A DNA stretch of 64,000 nt. Source: Paenibacillus plantiphilus (lineage in GTDB: Bacteria > Bacillota > Bacilli > Paenibacillales > Paenibacillaceae). Below the pieces are notes generated by a model. That model had not been told where the DNA came from. It searched no databases and was given only the letters and a program-made list of their open reading frames with translations. Within the stretch, counting starts at the first letter, position 1; the number at the start of each line of letters is the position of its first letter. This document shows, piece by piece, positions 50,128 through 59,319 of the stretch. The position numbers and the translations under genes were made by a program. The stretch lies in the NCBI RefSeq assembly GCF_927798095.1, contig NZ_CAKMMF010000015.1, positions 83,866 to 147,865 on the forward strand, read 5' to 3'.

Positions 50128-50394
50128 CTAGCGGCTCTTCACTAGCAATTCTATCGCTTCCTTAACCATTCGTCTCGTATCTCCGCCTGCAGCCTGCTCC
50201 TCAATAATGCATTGCTCCAGGTTCTCAGCTACAATCTGGGCGATAGCTTTATCCGCAGCGCTTCTAACTGCTGATAATTGCGTGATAACGTCCTTGCAGC
50301 TCTTGCCTTCCTCCATTAGCCGAAGCACGCCGCGCACCTGCCCTTCCAATCTTCGCAGCCGTTTCTTCACATCATCATTGTACTCGTAGCCCAT
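50128..50394 (-). CDS. CsoR-family repressor, CstR-like (persulfide sensor type)
   Basis: 88 residues, all-alpha CsoR/RcnR (DUF156) fold: KKRLRRLEGQVRGVLRLMEE with the DNA-contacting basic helix, Cys in GKSCKDVITQ and Cys in AENLEQC. Where copper sensors have His four residues before the second Cys, this protein has Asn, as expected for persulfide-sensing CstR. ATG 50394 follows AAGGAGGAG; an upstream ATG at 50418 lies inside the operator. ATACCC-N4-GGGTAT palindromes at 50417 and two before 53700 are its probable targets, so it should repress the sulfur detoxification genes upstream of it. Confidence 0.88.
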   Translation of the reverse strand: MGYEYNDDVKKRLRRLEGQVRGVLRLMEEGKSCKDVITQLSAVRSAADKAIAQIVAENLEQCIIEEQAAGGDTRRMVKEAIELLVKSR

Positions 50395-50416
50395 AACTGA
50401 TCGCTCCTCCTTACAC

Positions 50417-50432
50417 ATACCCTTATGGGTAT
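50417..50432. promoter_or_regulatory. CsoR/CstR-type operator before the repressor gene
   Basis: ATACCCTTATGGGTAT, a perfect 16-bp palindrome of the ATACCC-N4-GGGTAT type. On the minus strand TATAAT ends just upstream of it, so repressor binding would block the promoter. Confidence 0.8.
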
Positions 50433-50463
50433 ATTATAGGCCAAAAAATAAAATCCCACCAGC

Positions 50464-50952
50464 CTATATGAATAAATTGACCTTGGCATTTGTCGCATCG
50501 CCAAGATAGGCCGCAACGCCGGCATACTCCAGCCCGTCAATCAGCTCTGGCTCCTGCAAGCCGAGCAGCTCCATTGTCATCGTGCAGGCAACAAGCTTTA
50601 CGCCCTGCTCTTGTGCCAGCTCAATAAGCTGAGGAAGCGACAATGCATGATGCTTTTTCATAACATGCTTGATCATTTCAGGTCCCATACCCATGAAGTT
50701 CATTTTGGAAAGTCCCAGCTTCTTTGCCCCTCGCGGCATCATCCAGCCAAAGGCCCGCTCCAGCAACCCTTTCTTCACCCTCACGACTTCATGCTTGCGC
50801 AACGTATTCAGCCCCCAGAAGGTGAAGAATACCGTCACCTCATGATCATAAGCAGCAGCGCCGTTGGCAATAATAAAGGCGGCAATCGCTTTGTCCAGCT
50901 CTCCGCTGAACAGTACAATCGTTGTTTTGTCTTTCGTCGGTATCGTATTCAT
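50464..50952 (-). CDS. DsrE/DsrF/DrsH-like sulfur-carrier family protein
   Basis: 162 residues. DsrE-like fold: TIVLFSGELDKAIAAFIIANGA, HEVTVFFTFWGLNTLR and QGVKLVACTMTMELLGLQEPEL with Cys in the family's reactive position (ACTMTM). A role in moving persulfide sulfur is inferred from family and context. AAAGGAGG lies 13 bases before ATG 50952. It lies downstream of the TauE-like gene and upstream of the CstR-like gene, on one strand. Confidence 0.85.
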   Translation of the reverse strand: MNTIPTKDKTTIVLFSGELDKAIAAFIIANGAAAYDHEVTVFFTFWGLNTLRKHEVVRVKKGLLERAFGWMMPRGAKKLGLSKMNFMGMGPEMIKHVMKKHHALSLPQLIELAQEQGVKLVACTMTMELLGLQEPELIDGLEYAGVAAYLGDATNAKVNLFI

Positions 50953-50977
50953 GAGCCGGTGCGGACCTCCTTTAGTA

Positions 50978-51751
50978 TCAAACAATAATATCCAACCATA
51001 TTTTCACAACCGTTGCCATAATTAAAATAATCAGAATCCATTGCAACGTTTTTGTGTGCATTCGTTTGCTCCATACGGCGCCTACAGGGGCAGCGATAAA
51101 GCTCGCCGCAACCATAATAATGGAGGGGAGCAGCAGCATATGTCCCCCCATAAGCTTGCCGACCGTTGATCCTATGGAGGAAATAAAGGTAATCGCCAGT
51201 GAAGAGGCAATTGCAACTCTTGTTGGAACCTTCAAGACGACAAGCATCACTGGGACCGTTATAAACGCGCCTGCTGCACCGACAATGCCGGATACAATGC
51301 CAATGACAGCGGCCAGCAGCGCCGCCAATCCTTTATTGAACGTGAATTCGGAGGAACCTTCCTCCGAGCTTTTTGGCAGCATCATCATCGCTGCAGCAGC
51401 CAGTGCCAGAATTGCATAGGTCATATTGATAGCTGCATCTGGTAAAAATTTCGACCCATAGCCGCCTATGAAGCTGCCCAGTACAATCGTCGCGCCCATG
51501 TACAGTACCAAGTCTTTGTTCACGAGCCTATCCTTGCGATAGGCAAACATGCCGGCAAGCGTTGCGAAGAACACCTGAATCGCACTGATCGCCGATACTT
51601 CCTGCGCAGTGAATGCCGCGAAGCCCAGAGCGGGAGGAATATACATCAGCATCGGATACTTAATGATAGAGCCGCCTATCCCTACCAAACCAGAGAGCAT
51701 GGACCCGACCAAGCCAATACCGAATAAAAGAACGATTAACCCAACATCCAT
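50978..51751 (-). CDS. TauE/SafE-family sulfite/sulfonate exporter
   Basis: 257 residues with eight hydrophobic helices in two similar halves: GLVGSMLSGLVGIGGSIIKYP and IVSGIVGAAGAFITVPVMLV, each with the family's G-x-x-S/G-G-x-G-G pattern. It should export sulfite or thiosulfate-like anions made during persulfide oxidation. ATG 51751 follows GGAGGTGG. It lies in the sulfur detoxification cluster, 100 bases downstream of the rhodanese-dioxygenase gene. Confidence 0.9.
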   Translation of the reverse strand: MDVGLIVLLFGIGLVGSMLSGLVGIGGSIIKYPMLMYIPPALGFAAFTAQEVSAISAIQVFFATLAGMFAYRKDRLVNKDLVLYMGATIVLGSFIGGYGSKFLPDAAINMTYAILALAAAAMMMLPKSSEEGSSEFTFNKGLAALLAAVIGIVSGIVGAAGAFITVPVMLVVLKVPTRVAIASSLAITFISSIGSTVGKLMGGHMLLLPSIIMVAASFIAAPVGAVWSKRMHTKTLQWILIILIMATVVKIWLDIIV

Positions 51752-51853
51752 ACCTTCCACCACCTCCATGCAGGAGGAGGCACGAGCGCTGCGTTTGTGC
51801 CTGATCCTTATAAAGTATTGAATCTATTGCGGTCATAAAGATCTTCTGAATCG

Positions 51854-53014
51854 TTAACGGTCATGAATTGCACAGCGGTTGGGACCGATCTCCATATCGC
51901 CCTGTTCGCTCTCGCTTGGCTGAAGCTTTCCCATATTCGTTTCTCTAATCTCCTGATAGGCATGCGGCTGCGGCGGCAGGCCGCTCGTAACGGCATGTCG
52001 GAATGCTTCTTGGTCAGCGATATTCAGTCCCGGATTGCTGTGGAATAAATCACCCAGACGCGCCATAACACTGCCATCCTCGCGAAGCTCCTGCCGATTG
52101 CCGTAATGGGCAGGCAGCACGATTAATTCCGGATCCAAGCGGCTGAAGGTTTCATAAAGCGATGAACGCAGATCATGAACCCAGTCCTCTGCCTTGCCAG
52201 CCAGATCAGGTCTGCCGATAGAAGCAACGAATAGAATATCTCCGCTCAGAAGATACGTATCTTCAATCAGAAGCGAGGTGCTGCCAATCGTATGGCCTGG
52301 CGAATAAATCGGCTGAATTGCAATTTCAGAATGTCCCACTGCAATTGGAGAGCCTTCCTCCAAGCGGCTGTAAGGGAAGACTGTCTCCTCCGCATCCTTG
52401 GGCGGCAGCCAATAGCTTGCGCCTGATGCCTCCGCCAGCTTTCTTCCGCCAGATATATGATCCGCATGCAGATGTGTATCGATGGCATGCTTAATAACGG
52501 CCCCATTCTCCCGGGCGAGCTGCTCGTAGGCATCCGTCAATCGAATTGCGTCAACGACCGCAGCCTCCCCGTCGGAGATGATCATGTAGGATAAACAGCC
52601 CTTGCCCAAACGCACAAACTGATAGAGAACTCCGCCATCCTTGAGCTCGCCAACCTTGACAGGTTCGATATGCTCGCTCCATGATTTCATACCGCCTTGA
52701 AGATAATACACATCCGTAATGCCAGCCTCCATTAATTGCTCCGCGACAAAATAAGAGGAGCCCTCCTTGGCGCAGACGACAAGCAGCTTCTGATTCCGAG
52801 GGCATTCATCAACGATCGCTTCAACCCCGTCCAGCAGTTCAAAATACGGCTTGTTCATCACTGTTATTGAATCGCCTTCGATTCTCCAATTCTGATAATC
52901 GCCCTCATTCCGAACATCCAGCAGAAACAATTGCTCCTTCCTGAGAATCATCCCAGCCAGCTCGCTTGCCGTCATCAGCGTTGGTTTCCTTGATCGTGAT
53001 GCAGTCATTCCCAT
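51854..53014 (-). CDS. Rhodanese-persulfide dioxygenase fusion (CstB-like)
   Basis: 386 residues. N-terminal rhodanese domain (about 12-110) with active Cys in [11 protein letters not shown], then an ETHE1-like metallo-beta-lactamase domain (120-345) with iron ligands in [25 protein letters not shown] and LPAHYG. S. aureus CstB has MBL then rhodanese domains and oxidises persulfides to thiosulfate; here the order is rhodanese first. A polar tail of about 40 residues follows. GGAGG is 8 bases before the ATG. It belongs to the regulon with the TusA-rhodanese gene upstream. Confidence 0.9.
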   Translation of the reverse strand: MGMTASRSRKPTLMTASELAGMILRKEQLFLLDVRNEGDYQNWRIEGDSITVMNKPYFELLDGVEAIVDECPRNQKLLVVCAKEGSSYFVAEQLMEAGITDVYYLQGGMKSWSEHIEPVKVGELKDGGVLYQFVRLGKGCLSYMIISDGEAAVVDAIRLTDAYEQLARENGAVIKHAIDTHLHADHISGGRKLAEASGASYWLPPKDAEETVFPYSRLEEGSPIAVGHSEIAIQPIYSPGHTIGSTSLLIEDTYLLSGDILFVASIGRPDLAGKAEDWVHDLRSSLYETFSRLDPELIVLPAHYGNRQELREDGSVMARLGDLFHSNPGLNIADQEAFRHAVTSGLPPQPHAYQEIRETNMGKLQPSESEQGDMEIGPNRCAIHDR

Positions 53015-53095
53015 CTGTTATTCCTCCATTTCTCTAGCTCAAATTATTCCGCAGTATCATTCCGGCGGCTTTATTCCAGAGCATCATTGGGATCT

Positions 53096-53680
53096 TTACT
53101 CAGCACGGGCACTGGCTTCTGTTGCACCCGACCATTCGGCCATGCCAGGGATAACGTTAACAACTTGCAAGCCCCTGTCATGCAGCAATTGACAAGCAGT
53201 ATCGCTTCTTCTTCCCGTCCGGCAAATCACATAGATCTGCGTCCGGGCATCCAGCTCGCTCCATCTCGATTCAAGCTCGCCTAGAGGAATGGAGATAGCG
53301 CCAGGAATATGATTGAAGCCATATTCGGCATGTTCGCGCACATCGAGTACAACGGCTTTGTCGCTCTGTTGCAGTCTCGCTTGCAGCTCGGCATTGTCAA
53401 TGACATGGGCAAAATGAACCTCATCTCTCGTCTCATCAGGAGCTGCCTTCCTAATAAAATGCTTCAACACATCTCCATCATGGAGGGTGCCCAAATATTG
53501 ATGCCCGGTATTGCCGGCCCAGCTCTTAAAGTCAGCGAGCGAGCCTTTGTCTGTTGCCTGCACCTCAATCACTTCACCGGCAATCATCGTGTCTATCGCT
53601 TTTTTCGTTTTGACGATTGGCAGCGGGCATGCGAGACCCCTGCAATCCAGAACCTGGCTGCCGCGAATTTCATTCTTCAT
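53096..53680 (-). CDS. TusA-rhodanese fusion protein
   Basis: 194 residues. The TusA/SirA-like domain (1-75) has VLDCRGLACPLPIVKTKKAID with sulfur-carrier Cys in the CPxP motif. The rhodanese domain (95-190) has VLDVREHAEYGFNHIPGAISIP (split) and active-site Cys in IYVICRTGRRSD. It would accept persulfide sulfur and relay it to the dioxygenase, as part of the triple-domain CstA does in staphylococci, with the DsrE part encoded separately here. GAGGTGATC precedes the ATG. Two CsoR/CstR operators lie directly upstream. Confidence 0.9.
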   Translation of the reverse strand: MKNEIRGSQVLDCRGLACPLPIVKTKKAIDTMIAGEVIEVQATDKGSLADFKSWAGNTGHQYLGTLHDGDVLKHFIRKAAPDETRDEVHFAHVIDNAELQARLQQSDKAVVLDVREHAEYGFNHIPGAISIPLGELESRWSELDARTQIYVICRTGRRSDTACQLLHDRGLQVVNVIPGMAEWSGATEASARAE

Positions 53681-53705
53681 CTTAGATCACCTCTACGCTG
53701 TATTT

Positions 53706-53721
53706 ATACCCTACGGGGTAT
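53706..53721. promoter_or_regulatory. CsoR/CstR-type operator 1 of the sulfur regulon
   Basis: ATACCCTACGGGGTAT, palindromic at ATACCC/GGGTAT, 26 bases upstream of the TusA-rhodanese start. Confidence 0.8.
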
Positions 53722-53739
53722 ATAAAAGACAAATAATAA

Positions 53740-53755
53740 ATACCCCATGGGGTAT
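53740..53755. promoter_or_regulatory. CsoR/CstR-type operator 2 of the sulfur regulon
   Basis: ATACCCCATGGGGTAT, a perfect palindrome 34 bases from operator 1. The AT-rich spacer holds the likely promoter. Confidence 0.8.
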
Positions 53756-53988
53756 GTGAATATAGTAACCTCCCCTATTGTTTTTGTCAACAGCGGCAGG
53801 TGAAACTTTATAATAATCATTTCGCCATCAGCAGCCTGTCCCAGTCCCTCCTTGCAGCTGACCTCATAGCAAAAAGGCCCATCAAGGCATCCTCCACTAG
53901 CGGGACTTGGCCTGACGGACCATCATTTATAAATGCAAGAATCTATGGCATACATTGCAGGATAACACTGTGGCGGGAATTGAAGCTC
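53756..53988. other. Intergenic stretch with a weak hairpin
   Basis: An imperfect minus-strand hairpin around 53873-53917 (AGGCCAAG with CTT-GGGCCT, followed by TTTTT) may end the small membrane protein's transcript. No gene is supported. Confidence 0.35.
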
Positions 53989-54129
53989 TTATCTAAACTC
54001 CCCGTCTTTTTCATTATCATGATCTTCCCATTTCTTGGAGTAAGCCTTGTTCGTTATCCAAATGGTCATCCATGTAAGTATCGCTACAATTACAATTGCG
54101 GAAATCCATACCCCCATCGGTACATGCAT
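53989..54129 (-). CDS. Small single-span membrane protein (46 aa)
   Basis: 46 residues: one membrane helix (MGVWISAIVIVAILTWMTIW) then a charged tail KKWEDHDNEKDGEFR. ATG 54129 follows GGAGGG by 9 bases; the longer frame to 54240 overlaps no site. It lies between the thioredoxin-reductase-like gene and the sulfur operon, same strand. Function unknown. Confidence 0.6.
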   Translation of the reverse strand: MHVPMGVWISAIVIVAILTWMTIWITNKAYSKKWEDHDNEKDGEFR

Positions 54130-54252
54130 GTCTGCTGCCCTCCTTTGATTCACAACGCCGGAACATTCAAAACCGACTGATTCCAGTTTGATTATAACAG
54201 TGAATTCAAGAACGTCAACCTTATCGGGGCGATTGTTCATTAACGTCCATAA

Positions 54253-55164
54253 TTACATGTCAATCGTTTGACGAAGCAGACTTTTGTGTATCCAGATTGC
54301 TGCCTGAGAGCCGTCGCCCATCGCAATGACCGCTTGCTCGGAATGAGGCGTCACATCGCCTGCTGCCCACACATTTTCGACCGAGGTCATTTTTGTACGC
54401 TGATCCGTCGTTATATGCTGATTGTCTGTTAATGCGACTCCTAACTGAACAGCCAGCTCGGAATGTACCCGATTGCCGCCGAACGCAGTAAAGCCATAGC
54501 TGCCTTCCATATATCCCACGCGCTCAAGCCTCACGCCCTGCAGCCGTCCATCCTGCTGCACAATCTCTTCAATTCGATCCTCCACATAAGCGATTCCTGA
54601 CGCGCTAAGCTGTTCATACTTTCCGTCATCCATCTTCGCGCCTTCATGATTCACATAGATAATATCGGAAGTCCAATAACGCAGCGTTAAAGCCATGGCC
54701 GCACCTGCATTCCCTGAGCCCAGCACGAGCACTCGTTGATCCCTCACCTCATAGCCATCGCAATCCGGACATACGAATACGCTCAGGCCAAGACATTCCA
54801 TCAGCTGCTGCTTGATGGGTATCCGATCCTGAACACCGGTTGCCAGCAGCAGACATCTCGAAGCGATACGTCCCCCGTCTGAGACACCAATTGCGAAACC
54901 ATCCTGAATCTGCGCGGCTGTCAGCGCACGTGCGTCTCTAAACTCCACGCCCAGCTTCAACGCTTGTCCTCTGCCCAGCTCCAGCAGCTGCTTCCCGCTC
55001 ACCCCATCCGGCCAGCCCAACAAATTATGGTAGCAGCGGCACAGCTTCGATCGGCCTTCTCCATCATCCACAACGATAACCTCATGCCTGTACCTGCCAA
55101 GTTGAATCGCTGCCTGGAGCCCAGCTAAACCGCCGCCAATAATAGCACAATCATACGTTTTCAT
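54253..55164 (-). CDS. Thioredoxin-reductase-like FAD/NAD(P) oxidoreductase
   Basis: 303 residues. FAD dinucleotide fold DCAIIGGGLAGLQAA, redox pair in FVCPDCDGYE (CxxC), NADPH fold VLVLGSGNAGAAMAL and the FAD-contact motif NVWAAGDVTPHSEQ. The CPDCDG motif is that of low-molecular-weight thioredoxin reductases, which reduce thioredoxin or other thiol carriers. GGGGAGG precedes the ATG. Its closeness to the persulfide genes suggests a link to thiol redox balance, but no CstR operator is seen here. Confidence 0.88.
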   Translation of the reverse strand: MKTYDCAIIGGGLAGLQAAIQLGRYRHEVIVVDDGEGRSKLCRCYHNLLGWPDGVSGKQLLELGRGQALKLGVEFRDARALTAAQIQDGFAIGVSDGGRIASRCLLLATGVQDRIPIKQQLMECLGLSVFVCPDCDGYEVRDQRVLVLGSGNAGAAMALTLRYWTSDIIYVNHEGAKMDDGKYEQLSASGIAYVEDRIEEIVQQDGRLQGVRLERVGYMEGSYGFTAFGGNRVHSELAVQLGVALTDNQHITTDQRTKMTSVENVWAAGDVTPHSEQAVIAMGDGSQAAIWIHKSLLRQTIDM

Positions 55165-55263
55165 GCTTCCTCCCCATACTAACGCGTCATCTATCGTTAA
55201 TTTGGGTCAGTTTGCAGCATTTATACATGTCCAGCAATAACTTCTTCCAGCACTAGGCTGCGC

Positions 55264-55691
55264 TCAGACCTCAACATACTGTCTCAGCTTTTCTACGAGA
55301 CCTGCCCATCCGCCGGCCATCCTTTCGCCACCTCCGAATGCGCTTGACCAAACTCCGTAGCCCCACCAGAAACCCAGCCGGAGTGAATAAGTGTGAACGC
55401 AGTCCCCCCGCCTTGTTCCATGACTTCGAACGTAAGCGTCCAATCCTTGCCCCAATTGAATGACAGACGTTCCGTAGGCTCTACCTCTGTTATTTTACAT
55501 TGCGGCCTGCCGAACGGACCTGCCTCCAAATGAAATTCGCGCCCAAGTACAGGCTCCATATCATTCGGCATAAACCATGACGCCAATCCTTCCGAAGTAG
55601 CCACTGCGGCCCATACCTTCTGTATTGGAGCATGAAGCTGCGCCTTCTGAACAATATCCGGCAATTGGCTGTTCGAGCTTTGATGATCCAT
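55264..55691 (-). pseudogene. SRPBCC (AHSA1-like) protein gene with a 3' frameshift
   Basis: START/SRPBCC ligand-binding fold: QLHAPIQKVWAAVATSEGLASWF, LSFNWGKDWTLTFEV, FTLIHSGW. ATG 55691 follows AGGGGG. In frame, translation ends after HSEVAKGWPADGQVS at 55293. A +1-type shift near 55326-55331 (around GGTGGCGAAAGG) would continue as ERMAGGWAGLVEKLRQYVEV to a stop at 55264, the usual C-terminal helix of this family. A single missing base best explains this. Either the gene is damaged or the assembly has an error; the truncated form would lose only the last helix. Confidence 0.65.
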
Positions 55692-55822
55692 TTCAGTTGT
55701 CCCCCTGATTATGTAATGGTCGGCGATCCCCTTATTCTTCTCCACCGCGCTATTCCTGCGATTTCACCACAGCTTCCTTTAGCATTTTATAACATTCGCA
55801 TCCCTAAACAACAATAACATAA

Positions 55823-55852
55823 AAGCCGAAGGCGCCAAAATGCCTTCGGCTT
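55823..55852 (-). terminator. Terminator of the methyltransferase gene
   Basis: 11-bp perfect stem AAGCCGAAGGC/GCCTTCGGCTT with an 8-base loop. The minus-strand tail is TTATGTTATTGTT. It lies 8 bases past the stop at 55861. Confidence 0.85.
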
Positions 55853-55860
55853 ATAATGAG

Positions 55861-56436
55861 TCACTTCCACTTAAGCGCGAATAAGGCGTCCACAGGCTCA
55901 TGATCGGCGCCATAGGCTCGGACGAATGCCGCATTTCCGTTATCATGAAAGCCCTTCATAATCGTCACCTCATAGCCCAGCGCCTCAAGCTCCTCTGCCT
56001 CCCATCCACTCAGATGTGTCTGATATTGTTCTCCGTTCAACCCATAATGATCAATTTCCTGCTGTGGAAAATAACCTCTCGGCGTAAAAACAACGACATG
56101 ATGCTTTGCAATCAGCTCTGCGTCCTGCAGCAGCTTTGTCCCCTGCTCTTTCGTAAAATGCTCCAGCGTATCGATGAACGACACCGTCGAGAAGGAATCC
56201 GGGAGAAACAACCCTGTAATTTCTTTCGCATCCGCATTTATCGGAATAATATGATTGGCCATTGATTTGCGATTGATCAGATAGGGCCGATGAATATCAA
56301 GCGCCACAATCAGCTTATAATCCAGATAATCCAGCAATACGCATAGACCGCTGCCAACATCCAGCAGACTTTCGCGATGCGTGACAGCTTCATTCAAACG
56401 GCCGATCAACCTGTGATCGTAAGTTTCATGTATCAT
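55861..56436 (-). CDS. Class I SAM-dependent methyltransferase-like protein
   Basis: 191 residues. SAM-binding motif I SLLDVGSGLCVLLDYL, motif II region LIVALDIHRPYL with acidic Asp, and FSTVSFIDTLEHFTKEQG typical of methyltransferase motif IV. GGAGGTG lies 5 bases before ATG 56436. It is divergent from the GT2 glycosyltransferase gene, so a joint role in modifying a surface glycan is conceivable. The substrate is unknown. Confidence 0.85.
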   Translation of the reverse strand: MIHETYDHRLIGRLNEAVTHRESLLDVGSGLCVLLDYLDYKLIVALDIHRPYLINRKSMANHIIPINADAKEITGLFLPDSFSTVSFIDTLEHFTKEQGTKLLQDAELIAKHHVVVFTPRGYFPQQEIDHYGLNGEQYQTHLSGWEAEELEALGYEVTIMKGFHDNGNAAFVRAYGADHEPVDALFALKWK

Positions 56437-56617
56437 GCGAACACCTCCACCGCCCTCCACTTGGTCCTAACAGGATTTGTCATCATTCTATGAATGCCTT
56501 GCTTTTTCGCAACGGCATTTGTACTGCAACGAGGGGCTCACCGTATATTCGACCACACTCTACTTCATGAACATTCATAGACTGGTTTAGATAAGAACAA
56601 GTAGAGGAGTGAAGGAA

Positions 56618-57820
56618 GTGGAAATCGATGTATCCGTTATTTTGCCCTCCCATAATAGATTCCCTTTGAATTTGATGACCTTGTATTCACTGGAGAATCA
56701 GACGTATCCGCATGACAAGTTCGAAGTTATACTGATTGATGACGGCTCCACGGATGCCACCTCTTCTATCACATCAACGCATACATTCCCCTTTCCATTT
56801 CATAGCTTGAGCGCCCAGGGCAATATCGGACGGCCTGCTGCTCGCAACATGGGGATTAAGCATGCCCAAGGCAAATGGCTTATCTTTCTCGATGCGGAAA
56901 TTATCGTAGAACCAGGCTTTATCGCGTCTCATGTCGCGCTGCACAAAGCGCAGGATCAGCTCGTCGCGGAAGGTGTTCTAACTATGAAGGGGGTCTATAC
57001 CCAGGTCAGCAGCGCATTCTCCGACAAACAGAAGCACCAGTTGGCCGAGCTGCTAATCGCCAGCCCTGAGCTCCTCATGCGCACCAAGCCCTATGCCGAG
57101 CAGGGCGAAACTGTATTTCTCTTCACCCGCGAGGAGATCCATAATGGAGATTTCCGCAAAATGATGTTTAAGAAGCCGTTCGAGCAAGCGTATGAGAATG
57201 AGATTTTACAGCGTCACGGCGATCGGTTTGAAGGCTTCCATCTGCCTTGGCTCAGCTTCTATACCGGCAATGTTTCCCTTGGCAAGGAAGCCTTCCTGCG
57301 TCATGGCTTGTATGAAGAATACGAGGGCTATGGCTGGGATGATCTGGAGATGGGGTACCGATTGTTCAGACAAGGCTACAAGTTTGCGCATATCCGCCAT
57401 CCTTTCACCTATCATCAAGAACATCCTGTGTCCACATTGAACGAGGCAGAGGCGGAGATTAACTTTTTCAAATTTCAGCAAAAATATCGCGAGATCGAGC
57501 AATTGTTTCTGCTGCTCACCTTTTTGCCGCTGCCCTTTGCCGTTCACCGAATGAATGAGGCACTCGGCAATTACCATGAGCTCCTAGCCAATGAGCAGCC
57601 GCAGCAATATAAGCTGCTGGTTCCTGTGCTTCACCGAATGCTGGAGGCAGTCGGATACTTGAGACGCTTCGAGCTCCCGATAACGAAGCTGTTCGACTAT
57701 ACTGGCATAGCATATCCCGGTCCGATATTCGATGCGTTCACCCAGGAGATACGCTGGCTGGAGCGATCAGGCAAATATCCGCATCTCTATACGTTAATGC
57801 ATTATTTGCTGCGGGTGTAG
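56618..57820 (+). CDS. GT2-family glycosyltransferase
   Basis: About 400 residues. GT-A fold: VSVILPSHNRFPLNLMTLYS, nucleotide-binding ILIDDGSTD, NIGRPAARNMGI and a metal motif LIFLDAEIIVEP (DxE instead of DxD). The acceptor loop has WDDLEMGYRLFRQG (ED-type catalytic region). AGGAG lies 8 bases before the GTG at 56618; a GTG at 56609 overlaps the site. No export or polymerase genes are near, so the substrate is unknown; a spore or cell-surface glycan is a guess. Confidence 0.88.
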   Translation: MEIDVSVILPSHNRFPLNLMTLYSLENQTYPHDKFEVILIDDGSTDATSSITSTHTFPFPFHSLSAQGNIGRPAARNMGIKHAQGKWLIFLDAEIIVEPGFIASHVALHKAQDQLVAEGVLTMKGVYTQVSSAFSDKQKHQLAELLIASPELLMRTKPYAEQGETVFLFTREEIHNGDFRKMMFKKPFEQAYENEILQRHGDRFEGFHLPWLSFYTGNVSLGKEAFLRHGLYEEYEGYGWDDLEMGYRLFRQGYKFAHIRHPFTYHQEHPVSTLNEAEAEINFFKFQQKYREIEQLFLLLTFLPLPFAVHRMNEALGNYHELLANEQPQQYKLLVPVLHRMLEAVGYLRRFELPITKLFDYTGIAYPGPIFDAFTQEIRWLERSGKYPHLYTLMHYLLRV

Positions 57821-57955
57821 GAGCTGCAGCATGGACGTTTGAATGGCTGTAGTCATTTACATCATGTCTATTGTATAATGGACTCGCATTGTACAAGCTA
57901 TGGGAATAGTAGCGATATTCGCCTATGACTCGCACACCCACAAGGAGAATCTGAC

Positions 57956-59311
57956 GTGATAAAGAAGAAACCCCCATTCAAAAGGATGTCCCCGCCTCAA
58001 ACGTTGGCGCTGGGTTTTGTCCTTATCATTCTCATCGGCACAATTCTTCTCATGCTGCCTATCTCGACTATTTCGGGGGTATCCACCCCTTTTATCGATG
58101 CCTTCTTTACTGCGACCTCAGCTACCTGTGTAACCGGTCTAGTCATTATGGATACAGGCACTCATTTCTCCATGTTCGGTCAAATGGTCATGATTACGCT
58201 CGTGCAAATTGGCGGACTTGGCTTCATGACCATGGCCACGATGATCGCTCTTGTCATGCGCAAGCGAATTTCGCTGAGAGAACGGCTAATCCTTCAGGAA
58301 TCCATGAAGCAGAATTCAATGGACGGCATCGTTCGACTCATACGCAAAGTACTGTTCTATGCGCTGTTTATCGAGCTAACGGGAGCCATCCTGCTCACCA
58401 TTCGCTGGTCCTTTGACATGCCCTTTGCCAAAGCGATTTATTTCGGCTTCTTCCACAGCATCTCCATGTTCAATAATGCCGGCTTTGATCTGTTTGGAAG
58501 CATTCATGCGCCCTTCAACAGCCTGGCCGGCTACGCTCATGATCCCGCCGTCAACCTGATCGTCATGCTGCTTATCGTACTCGGCGGCATTGGCTTCATC
58601 GTTATCGCGGATTTGCTGGAATTTCCTAAGAACAAGAAATTCACCTTACATACGAAGGTCGTGCTCTCTGCCTCTGGCGCACTTATAGCAATCAGCACGA
58701 TTACCATCTTCATCTTTGAGTATTCGAACCCGCTCACCTTCGAACCGCTCACTTTCGCTCAGAAAAGCTTGGGAAGCCTGTTTCAGGCTATCTCCCCTCG
58801 TTCTGGCGGTGTCAGTACGATGGATGTTGCGGATATGCGGCAGGCCACACAGTTTTTCATCGTCATCCTGATGTTTATTGGCGCTTCCCCTGGCTCTGCG
58901 GGCGGAGGCATCAAGATTACAACCTTTGTCATTCTTCTTGGCGCAGTCATCGCGATGATTCGCGGCAAGGAAACGATCGTTTTCTTCCGACGCAGCCTGT
59001 CCAAGGATCGTGTGAACAAGGCGATCACGATGACGCTGCTCGCACTCATGCTTATCATTTTCGTATCCATGGTATTGTCGACAACAGAGGATCATCAGTT
59101 TTTGGAAATTCTATTCGAGGTCACTTCGGCGTTCGGCACTACGGGGATGTCCATGGGGCTGACACAGGATCTAACGACATTCGGCAAAATCATGATCTCG
59201 ATCATGATGTTTCTCGGAAGGCTCGGACCACTTACACTTGCTTACGCACTGACCTCCAAGCCAGAGAAAGAGCTGATCAAATATCCGGAGGACAAAATCA
59301 TTATCGGGTAA
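57956..59311 (+). CDS. TrkH/KtrB-type potassium channel subunit
   Basis: 451 residues with four M1-P-M2 repeats, each with a filter loop: TSATCVTGLV, FNNAGFDLFG, SPRSGGVSTM and FGTTGMSMGL, the single-Gly filters typical of KtrB/TrkH. It imports K+ (often with Na+) when gated by a cytoplasmic KtrA/C ring; no ktrA is adjacent, as in the KtrCD system of B. subtilis. GTG start at 57956 after AAGGAG. A TATAAT at 57874-57879 may be its -10. No c-di-AMP aptamer was seen in this leader. Confidence 0.93.
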   Translation: MIKKKPPFKRMSPPQTLALGFVLIILIGTILLMLPISTISGVSTPFIDAFFTATSATCVTGLVIMDTGTHFSMFGQMVMITLVQIGGLGFMTMATMIALVMRKRISLRERLILQESMKQNSMDGIVRLIRKVLFYALFIELTGAILLTIRWSFDMPFAKAIYFGFFHSISMFNNAGFDLFGSIHAPFNSLAGYAHDPAVNLIVMLLIVLGGIGFIVIADLLEFPKNKKFTLHTKVVLSASGALIAISTITIFIFEYSNPLTFEPLTFAQKSLGSLFQAISPRSGGVSTMDVADMRQATQFFIVILMFIGASPGSAGGGIKITTFVILLGAVIAMIRGKETIVFFRRSLSKDRVNKAITMTLLALMLIIFVSMVLSTTEDHQFLEILFEVTSAFGTTGMSMGLTQDLTTFGKIMISIMMFLGRLGPLTLAYALTSKPEKELIKYPEDKIIIG

Positions 59312-59319
59312 TGAGCGCT

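Noticed and set aside
57821..57955. c-di-AMP riboswitch before the KtrB-like gene
   Set aside because: Such genes often carry one, but none of the ydaO blocks (GCGGGGGAACC, CAGCUAACCUCG) is present and the leader is too short.
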